Origin: Aquicella siphonis
Lineage (GTDB): Bacteria; Pseudomonadota; Gammaproteobacteria; DSM-16500
Reading direction: 5' to 3'
Length of the DNA: 64,000 nt
Assembly (NCBI RefSeq): GCF_902459485.1
Contig: NZ_LR699119.1
Location: forward strand, 124,001 to 188,000
Under the pieces are notes generated by a model, which did no database searches, was not told where the DNA came from, and saw only the letters and a program-made list of their open reading frames with translations. Shown here in pieces: positions 1 through 9,428 of this stretch. Position 1 is the stretch's first letter. The number at the start of each line of letters is the position of its first letter. A program made the translations under genes and the position numbers.

Positions 1-17
1 CTGTGCTTGCCGCAGAA

Positions 18-39
18 AGGCGCGGCACAGGCCGCGCCT
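18..39 (+). terminator. hairpin, probable terminator of the upstream gene
   Basis: A 9-bp perfect GC-rich inverted repeat (18-26 with 31-39, loop ACAG) is followed by a short pyrimidine stretch. The gene it would end lies outside the window. The T run is weak, so termination is inferred from structure and position. Confidence 0.5.
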
Positions 40-160
40 CTTTCACGGCCATGAAGGCGGGAAGATGGCTGTTTTACGTATCTGAAAGGGTGATTTTTCC
101 CCTGAATTTACTCTATACTTCATTTCAACTAACCAAGACCAAGAATTCGAGCCGCATACC

Positions 161-718
161 ATGTCATATATCATTCTGGATCGGGATGGCGTTATCAATT
201 TCGATTCGGACGAGTACATCAAGTCACCTGAAGAGTGGCTGCCTATTCCCGGCAGTCTGGAAGCCATTGCGCAATTGAACCGCCATGGTTACCGTGTGCT
301 GATCGTGACAAACCAGTCAGGCATTGCGAGAGGCTATTATGATCTTGATATGCTTGATCTGATTCATGAAAAACTGATGCGTGAACTGGCATCCGTCGGG
401 GGATATATAGAAGAGATTTTTTTCTGTCCGCATCATCCGGATGAAGCCTGTTTATGCCGCAAACCCCAGCCAGGCCTGCTTTACCGGCTGTCCGAGAAAT
501 ATCATGTGGATCTCAGCCAGACTTTTTTTATCGGGGATTCATACGTCGATGTGAAAGCGGCGAGAACCGCGGGCGCTATTCCGCTGCTGGTGCGCACAGG
601 TAAAGGCGAGCGGACATTGGAACAATATCCGGAGTTGGCGGCTATCCCCCATTTTTCTGATTTAGCGAGGGCAGTGGAATATGTTTTATCTCGACCGGGA
701 AACCGGCATGAAGGCTGA
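161..718 (+). CDS. gmhB: D-glycero-D-manno-heptose 1,7-bisphosphate 7-phosphatase
   Basis: HAD-superfamily phosphatase of 185 aa, the usual length of GmhB. It removes the 7-phosphate from heptose bisphosphate on the cytoplasmic route to ADP-heptose for LPS inner core. The HAD nucleophile motif DRDGVIN lies at residues 8-14, the TNQSG motif near residue 50, a zinc-binding Cys/His cluster (CPHHPDEACLCRKP) near 92-105, and GDSYVD near 126 supplies the last acidic motif. It overlaps the start of the next gene, plsC, and a -10-like TATACT lies at 114-119. The heptosyltransferases that use the product are in the same window (waaF, waaC). Confidence 0.93.
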   Translation: MSYIILDRDGVINFDSDEYIKSPEEWLPIPGSLEAIAQLNRHGYRVLIVTNQSGIARGYYDLDMLDLIHEKLMRELASVGGYIEEIFFCPHHPDEACLCRKPQPGLLYRLSEKYHVDLSQTFFIGDSYVDVKAARTAGAIPLLVRTGKGERTLEQYPELAAIPHFSDLARAVEYVLSRPGNRHEG

Positions 719-1469
719 ATCCTATTCTCAATTCAACTTGTTCGTGCGGTCATTGATTTTTTCCATCTATTCCGCGGTCACCATCATACTTTACAGTTTC
801 ATATGCCTTGCGTCCCTGCCTTTTCCCTTGCGTTACCGGCATGGTCTGATCCGCGCATACATGCAGGTCTATTTTGTCGTGCTGAAAAAAGTCTGTCATA
901 TTGATTACAGGATTGAAGGTCTGGAAAATATTCCGAAAGACCGCAATGGCATCATCTTGTGCAAGCATCAATCCACCTGGGAAACATTTTTTCTGCCGAT
1001 TTATTTTCACACGCCTGCCGCGATCGCAAAAAGGGAACTGGCGTGGGTGCCATTTTTTGGCTGGGGACTGGCTGTCTCGGATCCGATTTTCATCAACCGA
1101 AGCAATAAAAAATCTTCCATGCAGCAAATCATTGAAAAGGGAACAAAATGCCTGGAACAGGGGCGTTGGATCATGGTGTTTCCCGAAGGCACCCGCGTGC
1201 CTTACGGCAAGGTTGGTCAATACAAACTGGGCGGCGCGCGGCTTGCCGCCGTTTCCGGTTATCCGGTGATTCCTGTCGCGCACAATGCCGGAAAATTCTG
1301 GCCGCGCAGAAAATTCATCAAACAACCCGGCACGATTACCGTTGTCATCGGTCCGCTGATTGAAAGCAAAGACCGCAGGCCCGAAGAAATTTTAAAGCTT
1401 GCCAAGGATTGGATTGAATCGACCATGGTTCGTATTAGCGGCCTCGTCGATGAATCCGCCCGTCAATAA
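708..1469 (+). CDS. plsC: 1-acyl-sn-glycerol-3-phosphate acyltransferase
   Basis: Membrane acyltransferase that makes phosphatidic acid from lysophosphatidic acid and an acyl donor. The N-terminus has a hydrophobic segment. The family motif appears as KHQSTWET (an NHxxxxD variant with H and a later acidic residue), followed by the second family motif FPEGTR and a PVIPVAHN stretch. I chose the ATG at 708, giving 253 aa and a short overlap with gmhB; an in-frame ATG at 681 would add nine residues. The last 78 bases overlap the 3' end of the convergent gene on the other strand. The lysophospholipid acyltransferase family is certain; substrate is assigned by family. Confidence 0.85.
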   Translation: MKAESYSQFNLFVRSLIFSIYSAVTIILYSFICLASLPFPLRYRHGLIRAYMQVYFVVLKKVCHIDYRIEGLENIPKDRNGIILCKHQSTWETFFLPIYFHTPAAIAKRELAWVPFFGWGLAVSDPIFINRSNKKSSMQQIIEKGTKCLEQGRWIMVFPEGTRVPYGKVGQYKLGGARLAAVSGYPVIPVAHNAGKFWPRRKFIKQPGTITVVIGPLIESKDRRPEEILKLAKDWIESTMVRISGLVDESARQ

Positions 1470-2294
1470 ATTATTGCTCAGGCAGCGCGACCTGTGCGCG
1501 ATGCAATCCGCGACGGGTGAATCCGGTGCGATGACTTCACTCAATGCGGAATAGGGAACCAGTACGGTTTGCGCTCCGTACACATCGGGCGCCACCCGGT
1601 TTTCATCAAATGTAATCACAATCCCGGTGGGCTTGATGTTCCAGTTGGCAAAACTCTCGGGAACAGGCAGCGTGCCATCGGCAATCCTGCTGCTGTTTTT
1701 CAATCGCCTGGCCAGGTCAAAACGGGTGTACCGGGACAGGATTTCCAGATAATTCGAGCCGGGAATAAACAGGTCGCTGAGTTCGATGGCCTGGTTTTTA
1801 TCGAGGTTATAATTGAGGACGCGGTGAGTATGATACGGCTCGGCCGTTCCTCCCACATATCCCTGTATGCTGAAACGGATGCTGATGATGTGGTCGCGTT
1901 TGGACTTGATATAAGATGTATTGTAATCAATATATAAATTATTGGTGATCTTGTCTTTGGGGATTTTCTTCTGGGCTTCGGCGTGGTCTTTTACCCGCTC
2001 CCGGAACAGGGCGATTTCGTCTTTTACATATTGCAGCGCCATTTCATTAAAGGTATCCACCCCGGCATGGTCTGTTTCACTGACCAGCTGAGGGTACACG
2101 GACTTGATGATGATTCTTGGGCGGCCGTATTCGAATTTGAGAGTGGAGACCAGGTCAACATCGTCATAAACGTGAAATGTCATGCTGTCTTCCAGTCCGC
2201 TGTCTTCATCGGCGGGATTGGCCTGGGAGGGTGAGAATGCAGCCAGGCTGATGAAAAAACTGATGAGAACGCTCCAATGTATCGATTTAATCAT
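1392..2294 (-). CDS. secreted DUF4163/DUF3298 (RsiV/PdaC-like) domain protein
   Basis: A 300-aa protein with a clear signal peptide (hydrophobic core near residues 9-20, cleavage near SQA-N at 25). The exported part resembles the PdaC/RsiV-type two-domain fold: an N-terminal DUF4163-like part and a C-terminal DUF3298 part around the GYVGGTAEPYHTHRVLNYNL stretch. Relatives include periplasmic or lipoprotein forms of unknown role and the lysozyme-binding anti-sigma factor RsiV; no sigma factor is next to it here. A GGGG-containing Shine-Dalgarno lies six bases before the start. Its 3' end overlaps plsC tail to tail by 78 bp. Confidence 0.7.
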   Translation of the reverse strand: MIKSIHWSVLISFFISLAAFSPSQANPADEDSGLEDSMTFHVYDDVDLVSTLKFEYGRPRIIIKSVYPQLVSETDHAGVDTFNEMALQYVKDEIALFRERVKDHAEAQKKIPKDKITNNLYIDYNTSYIKSKRDHIISIRFSIQGYVGGTAEPYHTHRVLNYNLDKNQAIELSDLFIPGSNYLEILSRYTRFDLARRLKNSSRIADGTLPVPESFANWNIKPTGIVITFDENRVAPDVYGAQTVLVPYSALSEVIAPDSPVADCIAHRSRCLSNNLLTGGFIDEAANTNHGRFNPILGKL

Positions 2295-2595
2295 GTTGAC
2301 CCCTGTTAACCCCTGCCTAGCTTACTTTACCATCGAAACCATCTCTTGTCTGGTTCGCCTGCCCAACAAGATGCGGCTGGGCATGACCGCATTTTGACCA
2401 TTTTCTGTTTTACATTTTTACATATGGATAAGCGTATTGTCGCTTTCATCGAGCCAGTTTTGAATGGTTTGTGTATAATGTCGAGCCATAACGGAAACAC
2501 GGCGCAAACGTATCATGAGACTGCCTGGTCATGCTTGCGCTGCGATAGCCCAGTATAGAAAATTTTTATTAATGAATCATCAGCATCCGGAATTT
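2295..2595. other. intergenic region upstream of waaG
   Basis: About 300 bases between divergent genes. It contains a perfect -10-type TATAAT at 2474-2479 pointing toward waaG, but I see no good -35 at the right spacing. An ORF reading into waaG from 2515 exists, but it lacks family similarity. Nothing else is evident. Confidence 0.4.
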
Positions 2596-3729
2596 ATGAA
2601 AATTGCCTTTTGCCTGTTTAAGTATTTTCCCTATGGAGGGCTGCAGCGCGATTTTTTGCGAATAGCGCGCCTTTGTCTTGAGCGGGGCCATGAAGTTCTG
2701 GTTTATACCATGCGGTGGGAAGGCGAGCCCGAGTCTGGCCTGCAAATCCGGTTGATTGAGGCAGGCGGATGGCAAAACCATACACGCAATCAGGCTTTCG
2801 CAGACGCGGTCAAATCCCGGTTCGAGGCAGACAGGCCGGATGTGGTGTTTGGCTTCAATAAAATGCCTTATTTGGATATCTATTTTGCCGCGGATGTCTG
2901 TTATCAATCCCGCGCGCGCGCGCGCCATGGATGGTTGTACCGTCTGCTCCCCCGCTATCAGCGGCTGGTTACCCTTGAAAAAGCGGTTTTCGCACGCGGC
3001 ATGCCGACTGAAATTCTGCTGATTTCACATCTCCAGCAGCAGGAATTCATACGTTATTATCAAACCGAAGCTGAGCGGTTTCATTTGCTGCCGCCCGGCA
3101 TCGCCAGAGACCGCACAGCCCCGCCCAACGCGGTGGAAATACGCGAAAGAGTGCGAATGACGCATCGCCTCGCAAAAGATGATGTGTTGCTGCTGATGGT
3201 GGGATCGGGGTTCAAGACCAAAGGTCTGGATCGCGCGATCAGGGCGCTGGCATTTTTACCCGGCGTATTGAAATCCCGCTCAAGTCTGTTTGTGATAGGG
3301 CAGGATAATCCTGTTCCCTTTCAAAGGCTGGCCCGCCGTCTCCAGGTGGCAAGCCAGGTGCATTTTCTGGGCGGCCGCCAGGATGTCACTGATTTTATGC
3401 TGGCGGCGGATTTGTTATTGCATCCGGCATATCACGAAAACACGGGAACCGTGCTGCTGGAAGCCTTGCTTGCCGGACTGCCGGTTTTGACGACTGATAC
3501 TTGCGGTTATGCGCATTACATCACCGAAGCCAATGCAGGAATGGTATTGCGCTCGCCGTTTGAACAAGTAGAATTAAATACACTCTTGCGGAAAATGTTG
3601 TTATCTCCACAGCGTAATGAGTGGCAGCAAAACGGTCTGGCATTCGCGCAATGCGCGGATATTTACAGCCTGCCTGAGAAGGCGGTTGATCTTATTGAAA
3701 AAATTGGGCGAAAACGTGTATCTGGATAA
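2596..3729 (+). CDS. waaG: LPS core glycosyltransferase, WaaG-type (GT4)
   Basis: GT4 glycosyltransferase of 377 aa that in Enterobacteria adds the first hexose to the heptose region of the LPS core on the cytoplasmic face of the inner membrane. The N-terminus, with FCLFKYFPYGGLQRDF, matches WaaG closely, and the C-terminal part has the sugar-nucleotide-binding E(x7)E region (HENTGTVLLEALLAGLPVL). In-frame ATGs at 2515 and 2572 would lengthen it; 2596 fits the family start and has a weak GGA upstream. It is followed by an overlapping waaP, as in enteric waa clusters. The acceptor sugar here cannot be read from sequence. Confidence 0.88.
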   Translation: MKIAFCLFKYFPYGGLQRDFLRIARLCLERGHEVLVYTMRWEGEPESGLQIRLIEAGGWQNHTRNQAFADAVKSRFEADRPDVVFGFNKMPYLDIYFAADVCYQSRARARHGWLYRLLPRYQRLVTLEKAVFARGMPTEILLISHLQQQEFIRYYQTEAERFHLLPPGIARDRTAPPNAVEIRERVRMTHRLAKDDVLLLMVGSGFKTKGLDRAIRALAFLPGVLKSRSSLFVIGQDNPVPFQRLARRLQVASQVHFLGGRQDVTDFMLAADLLLHPAYHENTGTVLLEALLAGLPVLTTDTCGYAHYITEANAGMVLRSPFEQVELNTLLRKMLLSPQRNEWQQNGLAFAQCADIYSLPEKAVDLIEKIGRKRVSG

Positions 3730-4501
3730 CACAATCAAGCGGCAATTGTCTGCTTCCCGGCCGGCTTTCGATCAATTGATGGCATTGCGCGGCGAGCCAT
3801 TTCGCGCCCAGGATGGCAGGGTTACGCAGCGGGTACTTCTGGGCGGAAAAAGTTATTTTATCAAACAGCATTTCGGGGTGGGGTGGAAAGAAATTTTCAA
3901 AAACCTCTTGCAATTCCGCTGGCCGGTGCTGGGTGCGAAAAATGAATGGCTTGCTATCCGGAAGTTGCAGACTTTGGGGGTGAAAGTTCCCGTGGTCGCC
4001 GCTTATGGACAGCGAGGGCTGAATCCGGCACGCAGACAGTCTTTCATCCTGATGGAAGAGCTGGCTCCGGTAGAGAGTCTTGAGTCCTTCTGCAAGGATT
4101 GGCTGCGCTCACCGCCTGATGTCCGTTTAAAGCGCGAGTTGATAGAAAAAGTCGCCCGTATTGCGCGCGAACTGCATAGAAACGGGATCAATCACCGCGA
4201 TTTTTATATTTGTCATTTTTTACTGGATACAGCGCACGAACGGGATCATTCCAGGCTTTTCCTGATTGACCTGCACCGTGCCCAGATTCGCCGGCAGACG
4301 CCGGAACGCTGGATTATAAAGGATTTGTCCGGATTGTATTTTTCCAGCCGGGACATTGGGTTGACACAGCGGGATTTATACCGTTTTATTAAGGCTTATA
4401 CGGGGCAGGCGCTGCATGAAGCATGGGGTTCAAAAAAATTATTTTGGCAAAAGGTGAGAACGCGTGGAGAACAACTATATAGTGACCACACCCAGCGATA
4501 A
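3716..4501 (+). CDS. waaP: LPS core heptose(I) kinase
   Basis: Kinase-fold protein of 261 aa from a GTG start at 3716, which overlaps waaG by 14 bases and has a GGGCGA Shine-Dalgarno-like site; E. coli WaaP is of the same size. WaaP phosphorylates heptose I of the inner core and helps outer-membrane stability. Visible motifs are the Lys-bearing GGKSYFIKQH strand, the catalytic loop GINHRDFYICHFLL, and the metal-binding IDLHRAQ. The PVLGAKNEWLAI and DLSGLYFSSRDIGLTQRD stretches are characteristic of WaaP. A longer reading frame from 3617 has no family support. Confidence 0.92.
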   Translation: MYLDNTIKRQLSASRPAFDQLMALRGEPFRAQDGRVTQRVLLGGKSYFIKQHFGVGWKEIFKNLLQFRWPVLGAKNEWLAIRKLQTLGVKVPVVAAYGQRGLNPARRQSFILMEELAPVESLESFCKDWLRSPPDVRLKRELIEKVARIARELHRNGINHRDFYICHFLLDTAHERDHSRLFLIDLHRAQIRRQTPERWIIKDLSGLYFSSRDIGLTQRDLYRFIKAYTGQALHEAWGSKKLFWQKVRTRGEQLYSDHTQR

Positions 4502-5957
4502 TGACACGCATGGTCTGGACACATTATCATGGAATGAATTATACGCAGCTAATTTTGCGTTCAATCAGCCTTTTTGTCTGCGTCTGAGAGATAATCAGCT
4601 TTTTTTCGGCGACCAGGTGATCCGCGTCATTCCCAGGAGACGGATGGTGGCGTTTGGCGTCTGGCAGGGCAAGCAAGTCGTTGCGAAACTGTTTTTTGAT
4701 TCCAAGCATGCCAAGCGGCATATGGAAAAAGACATTGCGGGCATCAAAGCGCTGCAAAAAAACAAAATTCCCACTCCGGAAATGTATTATGAAGGCGTGA
4801 CGCCCGACCAGCGTATTTATGTGCTGATCTTTGAACGGATTAACGACGCCCGCAATCTGGAAGAAATCTGGCGTGACAAGAAAAATGTGGATGATGTCTT
4901 GCATTTGCTGAAATCAGTCATCATAGAAATCGCCACCCAGCATGTTCTGGGATTACTGCAATACGATCTTCATCTCAAGAATTTTTTGCTGACTGAAAAA
5001 ACCGTGTATACCCTGGATGGCGCGCAGATAGAAGTTTTTCCCAATCTGTTGGCTAAAAAAACCAGCATGAATAATCTCGCGTTATTTCTTTCACAGCTGG
5101 GCATAGATTCCGAAGGATATCAGGAAATTCTCTTCAGGCATTATGCGGAAGCGCGCGGATGGTCGTTAAAACAGGATGACTTCATCGAGCTGTTCCTGTT
5201 GATAAAAAAATGGAATGATTTGCGCTGGAAAAAATTTGCCAGGAAAATCTTCCGCAACAGTTCCAATTTTGCCTGTGTTCGAAACTGGAAAACATTTGGA
5301 ATGTATAACCGGAGTTATTCCGGCCCGGAATTCGATCAATTTCTTGCTGATCCCGAAACAGTATTTCAACATCCGGCGGCCAAGCTTTTGAAAGCGGGCC
5401 GGTCGGCGACGGTGGTGAAAATCAGGCTGGATAACCGCCATTATGTCGTCAAACGCTATAACATGAAGAATTTTTGGCATAGAGTGTGCCGTTGTCTGCG
5501 GCCTACACGCGCCTCGTCATCCTGGCGTTTCGCCCAAAAACTGGGCTTATTCGATATCCTGACCGCCAAACCCGCCGCGTTTATTGAACGCCGTATTCTC
5601 GGGTTCCGCGGTAAATCGTATTATGTGACGGAGTATGTTTCCAGCGAACATGCGGGTGATTATTTCATTCGCAATTTTTCCCGCCAGGACAAATGCATGA
5701 ACATGATCAGGCAAATCAGCCTGTTACTGAAAGGCATCGCCAAAGTTGAGATCACGCATGGAGATTTGAAGATAACCAATATCTTGGTGAATCCGGAAGA
5801 TCAGCCGGTGCTGATTGATCTGGACGGCGCCAGTGAACACTTGTCGATGTCTGGTTTACGCAAGGCCTGGTATAAGGAAATTGAGCGTTTTCTGGAGAAT
5901 TTTTCTTCCAATCCGGCCATGCGCAAGAAATTTGAAGCTGAACTGGGAAAATGGTAA
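4464..5957 (+). CDS. tandem LPS-kinase-like protein
   Basis: A 497-aa protein from a GTG start with AAGGTGAG upstream, overlapping waaP by 38 bases. It appears to hold two kinase-fold units in one chain. The first has a catalytic-loop-like YDLHLKN (D168, N173) and an LDG at 184-186. The second has a canonical HGDLKITN loop (H432, D434, N439) and IDLDG at 451-455. The second unit resembles the lipopolysaccharide kinase/RIO-like superfamily; the first is more divergent, with Gln at the usual His of the loop. Position directly behind waaP suggests phosphorylation of LPS core sugars, but the substrate is not known. Two ancestral kinase genes may have fused. Confidence 0.7.
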   Translation: MENNYIVTTPSDNDTHGLDTLSWNELYAANFAFNQPFCLRLRDNQLFFGDQVIRVIPRRRMVAFGVWQGKQVVAKLFFDSKHAKRHMEKDIAGIKALQKNKIPTPEMYYEGVTPDQRIYVLIFERINDARNLEEIWRDKKNVDDVLHLLKSVIIEIATQHVLGLLQYDLHLKNFLLTEKTVYTLDGAQIEVFPNLLAKKTSMNNLALFLSQLGIDSEGYQEILFRHYAEARGWSLKQDDFIELFLLIKKWNDLRWKKFARKIFRNSSNFACVRNWKTFGMYNRSYSGPEFDQFLADPETVFQHPAAKLLKAGRSATVVKIRLDNRHYVVKRYNMKNFWHRVCRCLRPTRASSSWRFAQKLGLFDILTAKPAAFIERRILGFRGKSYYVTEYVSSEHAGDYFIRNFSRQDKCMNMIRQISLLLKGIAKVEITHGDLKITNILVNPEDQPVLIDLDGASEHLSMSGLRKAWYKEIERFLENFSSNPAMRKKFEAELGKW

Positions 5958-5968
5958 CGCAAGGCGGC

Positions 5969-7762
5969 TCATGCTGAATTGCCATGCTTGATTTTATGCG
6001 TGCGCGTTTCATCAGAGGCTGTCGCTTTCGGTTTTTGTTTTTGCTGATCTGAAAACAAGCCTTCATAAGTGTTGCGCAGGCTTTTTGCCATTTGTTTTTT
6101 CATGTTTTTCAATGAAGACCTTAGCGTGGTTTGGCTGCTCAGCCTGGGGATGCCTTGTTGTACCCGATCATGAAGATAGGCGGTATTTTCCCTGTCAGGA
6201 AGACGGTTTTGGAGTTTATACCCGGCTTCGGCCACGAATTTGGCTCCCTGCAGCAGCTTTTGTTTTAATTCGCCGGAATTGATATAACTCGGCAATGATG
6301 TGTAACTTTTACTCCCGTGCATCAGCCTGAGCATATTGATCAAGGGGACCAGGTTTTGCAGGAATGTTTTTTCTTGTTCCGGCAGGGCTTGCGAACGCTG
6401 TATTTCACTCAAAATACGCATGGCTTTGAAAAGCTGCGCTGTTCTGTCATTTGCGTGCTCGCTCTGTAAAAAACGCCCCGCGCATGCCGCAATCTCATTC
6501 GCGGAAGCGGCGGTCCGCATGGCGCTTAAGTCAGGGTCGACAGCGAACAAATGCAAGACGGCCTGTTTTTGTGAATAATAATCTAATAAGAATTTGTTTT
6601 CTGCTGTCTTCAGCGTATTCACCGAATGTTTGCGAACAGTGTCAACGCCAAACATGCCCAGTATTTCCCGCTTCGCTCCCTGCGGGGTGACGATATGTTT
6701 TGCCTCGACAGACGCGCTGAGACGCCTAGCTTTTTGCAAAGCCTGGTCTATATTTGCGACTTCAGGTATGTCTTTTTGCATCTGTCTGCAGCGTTCTTCA
6801 AATTCACCGGGAGACAGGGGTTGGGTATCCGGAGCGGTGTAAGCCGCATAAAGCAGTTGTTCGCATAATTCCATCTGCAAACGCAAATCCTGTTTTGTTT
6901 CGGCAATTTGCGCGAGATAAGCGTGCCGTCTTTCATTTATGCGCGTCACCAGCGCATTTCTGTCGGATGCGGAAATCTTTGATTTTTTCAACTCCTGCTC
7001 AAGAGCATTCATTTCATCGCGAAATGATTTGATGGTGGCTTTTAATGTCCTGCGCATATCATTCAATTTGATGGTTTCTGACTTGAGGATGGCGGCGGCG
7101 TTGTTCCGGCTCTGGATATAGTCTGGCAGTGTGCGCAAATTCACATTATTCACCAGGGTGGAAACAATGTATTTGATGGACTGCTGTTTGGGGTTTTCAT
7201 CATCCAAGGAATTCAGGCATGGAACTATCAAATACAGCATCGCGGAATTGGCGAATTTCTCTATCAATTGTTTCATTTTAAATACTGGTGCTGCTTCCCT
7301 GATATCCTTTTCTCCTATGTATTCTCTGATATCATCGCGCAATTCTCCGGTGGGTGTGCAAATCCCGGCATAAGCCAGGGTGCATAATCGGTCTAATAAT
7401 TTTTGCAAAGGTGCGCTGCTTTGCTCAGGGAGTCTGGCTGTCAGCCAGTCAGCCAGTTCCAGTTTTCCATTTTCATTGATGCGGCAGATGGGTCGGGAAG
7501 ATTTTCCAGGGCTGACGTGTTCATTGATAAACATACACAAGTCATCAAGATCGTTTTGTGGCAAGGCTTCCAGTTCCTGAATAAAACCATTTCCCAACTC
7601 GGCTATTTCCGCGCCTGCGGCGGCTTTTACCCCGGCTTCATTGAGCACCCTGGATAACATTCCCACACCGTTAGGCAACCCGCTTCGTGTTGCCTCCGCC
7701 AGATAGCTGCTCTTGGGGGGTTGTTCAAGATTCAGCACCGGATTTGCCTTTCGAGTTTTCAT
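5969..7762 (-). CDS. unknown coiled-coil protein, possible secreted effector
   Basis: I do not recognise this 597-aa protein. The ATG at 7762 is chosen because a strong GGGGAG Shine-Dalgarno lies eight bases before it; an upstream ATG at 7783 would add seven residues. It has no signal peptide or membrane segment. A Lys/Glu-rich helical stretch of probable coiled coil covers roughly residues 230-300, and much of the remainder reads as alpha-helical. The C-terminal 25 residues are polar and basic, which is compatible with but not proof of a type IV secretion signal. It stands alone, convergent with the tandem kinase gene, with 11 bases between the ends. Confidence 0.55.
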   Translation of the reverse strand: MKTRKANPVLNLEQPPKSSYLAEATRSGLPNGVGMLSRVLNEAGVKAAAGAEIAELGNGFIQELEALPQNDLDDLCMFINEHVSPGKSSRPICRINENGKLELADWLTARLPEQSSAPLQKLLDRLCTLAYAGICTPTGELRDDIREYIGEKDIREAAPVFKMKQLIEKFANSAMLYLIVPCLNSLDDENPKQQSIKYIVSTLVNNVNLRTLPDYIQSRNNAAAILKSETIKLNDMRRTLKATIKSFRDEMNALEQELKKSKISASDRNALVTRINERRHAYLAQIAETKQDLRLQMELCEQLLYAAYTAPDTQPLSPGEFEERCRQMQKDIPEVANIDQALQKARRLSASVEAKHIVTPQGAKREILGMFGVDTVRKHSVNTLKTAENKFLLDYYSQKQAVLHLFAVDPDLSAMRTAASANEIAACAGRFLQSEHANDRTAQLFKAMRILSEIQRSQALPEQEKTFLQNLVPLINMLRLMHGSKSYTSLPSYINSGELKQKLLQGAKFVAEAGYKLQNRLPDRENTAYLHDRVQQGIPRLSSQTTLRSSLKNMKKQMAKSLRNTYEGLFSDQQKQKPKATASDETRTHKIKHGNSA

Positions 7763-7889
7763 CTGCCGTTCTCCCCGTTGCATACGATATGCTATGATTA
7801 ACCATATATTCAGTATAATCCGCGCATTGCAGAATGCTTGCCGCTTTGTTAACTGCTTGTTTTATTTCTGAAAGTAAAGGAGCTCGTCC

Positions 7890-9347
7890 ATGCAGGGATT
7901 ACACGATCATCGCTTGTTCCGCGAATCCTGTTTTATCAATGGGGCATGGACAGGGGCGGACTCAGGCAAGACTTTTGCGGTGACTAATCCATTCGACAAC
8001 AGCGTCTTGGGTCGTGTGCCTCAATGCGGGCGTGCGGAAACACAACGCGCCATTGCAGCTGCAAACGCCGCCTGGCCGTCCTGGAAGCGCCTTTCAGCCA
8101 AACAGCGTTCCGACTTCTTATGGGCTTGGGCCCGGCTGATTGATGAAAACCGGGAAGACCTGGCCTTGTTGATGACGCTGGAACAGGGCAAGCCTCTTTC
8201 AGAAGCCCGGGGTGAAATTGATTATGCCAACGGGTTTATCAAGTGGTTCGCGGAAGAAGGGCGACGCGTATACGGCGATGTGATTCCTTCCAATCTTCCG
8301 GGACAGCATTTGGTTGTGATTAAACAGCCGGTGGGTGTAGTGGCGGCGATTACGCCGTGGAATTTTCCATCTGCCATGATTACCCGAAAAATTGCACCCG
8401 CGCTGGCTGTGGGATGCACGGTGGTGGTCAAACCTGATGAAGAAACACCTTTTAGCGCGCTGGCGTTGGCGGTTCTTGCGGAACAAGCCGGAATTCCTCC
8501 AGGCGTATTTAATATTGTCACGGGTATTCCGGAAGAAATCGGCGGGGAAATGACCTCGAATGATCTGGTTCGCAAACTGTCTTTCACTGGTTCAACCGCG
8601 GTAGGCCGCATGCTGATGCAGGAGTGTGCGCACAGTATCAAGAAAATTTCTCTGGAATTGGGCGGCAACGCGCCGTTTATTGTTTTTGATGACGCCAATC
8701 TGGATGCGGCAGTCAGGGGTGTTATTGCCTCCAAATATCGGAATTCCGGTCAAACCTGCGTATGCGCCAATCGGTTGTTTGTTCAGGATTCGGTTTATGA
8801 GGAATTCTCGCAAAAGCTGGCCGCAGAAGTTTCGCGGCTTAAAGTAGGAAATGGACTGGAAGAGGGTGTGCACCAAGGCCCATTAATCAATGAGGCGGCT
8901 GTTGCCAAGGTAAAATCCCATATCGACGATGCGGTCGCAAAAGGCGCCCGCATTGTCTGCGGAGGAAAATCCCATAGCCTGGGCGGCTTATTCTTCGAAC
9001 CGACGGTTTTAATGAATGTGGATACTTCCATGCGGATTGCAAAAGAAGAAACATTTGGTCCCGTGGCGCCATTATTCCGTTTTCGTGACGAAGAGGAAGC
9101 CATACGCACGGCGAATGCGACAGAATTCGGTCTCGCGTCATATTTTTATAGCAGCAATATTCATCGCATATGGCGCGTTTGCGAAGCGCTGGAGTATGGC
9201 ATGGTGGGCGTCAACGCCGGCATCATTTCCACGGAAGTGGCGCCTTTTGGCGGGATTAAACAATCCGGCATAGGGCGGGAAGGTTCAAAATACGGCATCG
9301 ATTCCTATGTGGAAATCAAATATCTGTGCATGGGAGCACAAGAGTGA
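7890..9347 (+). CDS. gabD: succinate-semialdehyde dehydrogenase (NADP+) family
   Basis: Aldehyde dehydrogenase of 485 aa, the size of GabD. It oxidises succinate semialdehyde to succinate, the last step of the GABA shunt. The NAD(P)-binding PWNFPSAMITRK region is near 153, the catalytic Glu lies in LELGGNAPF and the nucleophile Cys in RNSGQTCVCANR, and the C-terminus has the EVAPFGGIKQSGIGREGS motif. The second Cys two residues after the nucleophile is typical of GabD, where it forms a redox switch in some members. AAAGGAG precedes the start by a suitable distance, and a TATAAT is present at 7814-7819. No GABA transaminase is adjacent, so glutarate semialdehyde is an alternative substrate. 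Confidence 0.88.
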   Translation: MQGLHDHRLFRESCFINGAWTGADSGKTFAVTNPFDNSVLGRVPQCGRAETQRAIAAANAAWPSWKRLSAKQRSDFLWAWARLIDENREDLALLMTLEQGKPLSEARGEIDYANGFIKWFAEEGRRVYGDVIPSNLPGQHLVVIKQPVGVVAAITPWNFPSAMITRKIAPALAVGCTVVVKPDEETPFSALALAVLAEQAGIPPGVFNIVTGIPEEIGGEMTSNDLVRKLSFTGSTAVGRMLMQECAHSIKKISLELGGNAPFIVFDDANLDAAVRGVIASKYRNSGQTCVCANRLFVQDSVYEEFSQKLAAEVSRLKVGNGLEEGVHQGPLINEAAVAKVKSHIDDAVAKGARIVCGGKSHSLGGLFFEPTVLMNVDTSMRIAKEETFGPVAPLFRFRDEEEAIRTANATEFGLASYFYSSNIHRIWRVCEALEYGMVGVNAGIISTEVAPFGGIKQSGIGREGSKYGIDSYVEIKYLCMGAQE

Positions 9348-9428
9348 TTGCACACATGTTCAAAGGGAATGAAGCGAGTCTCTTCGATATCCAGGGCTTG
9401 ATTAAATGAACGTTCTTGATCAATAGCC

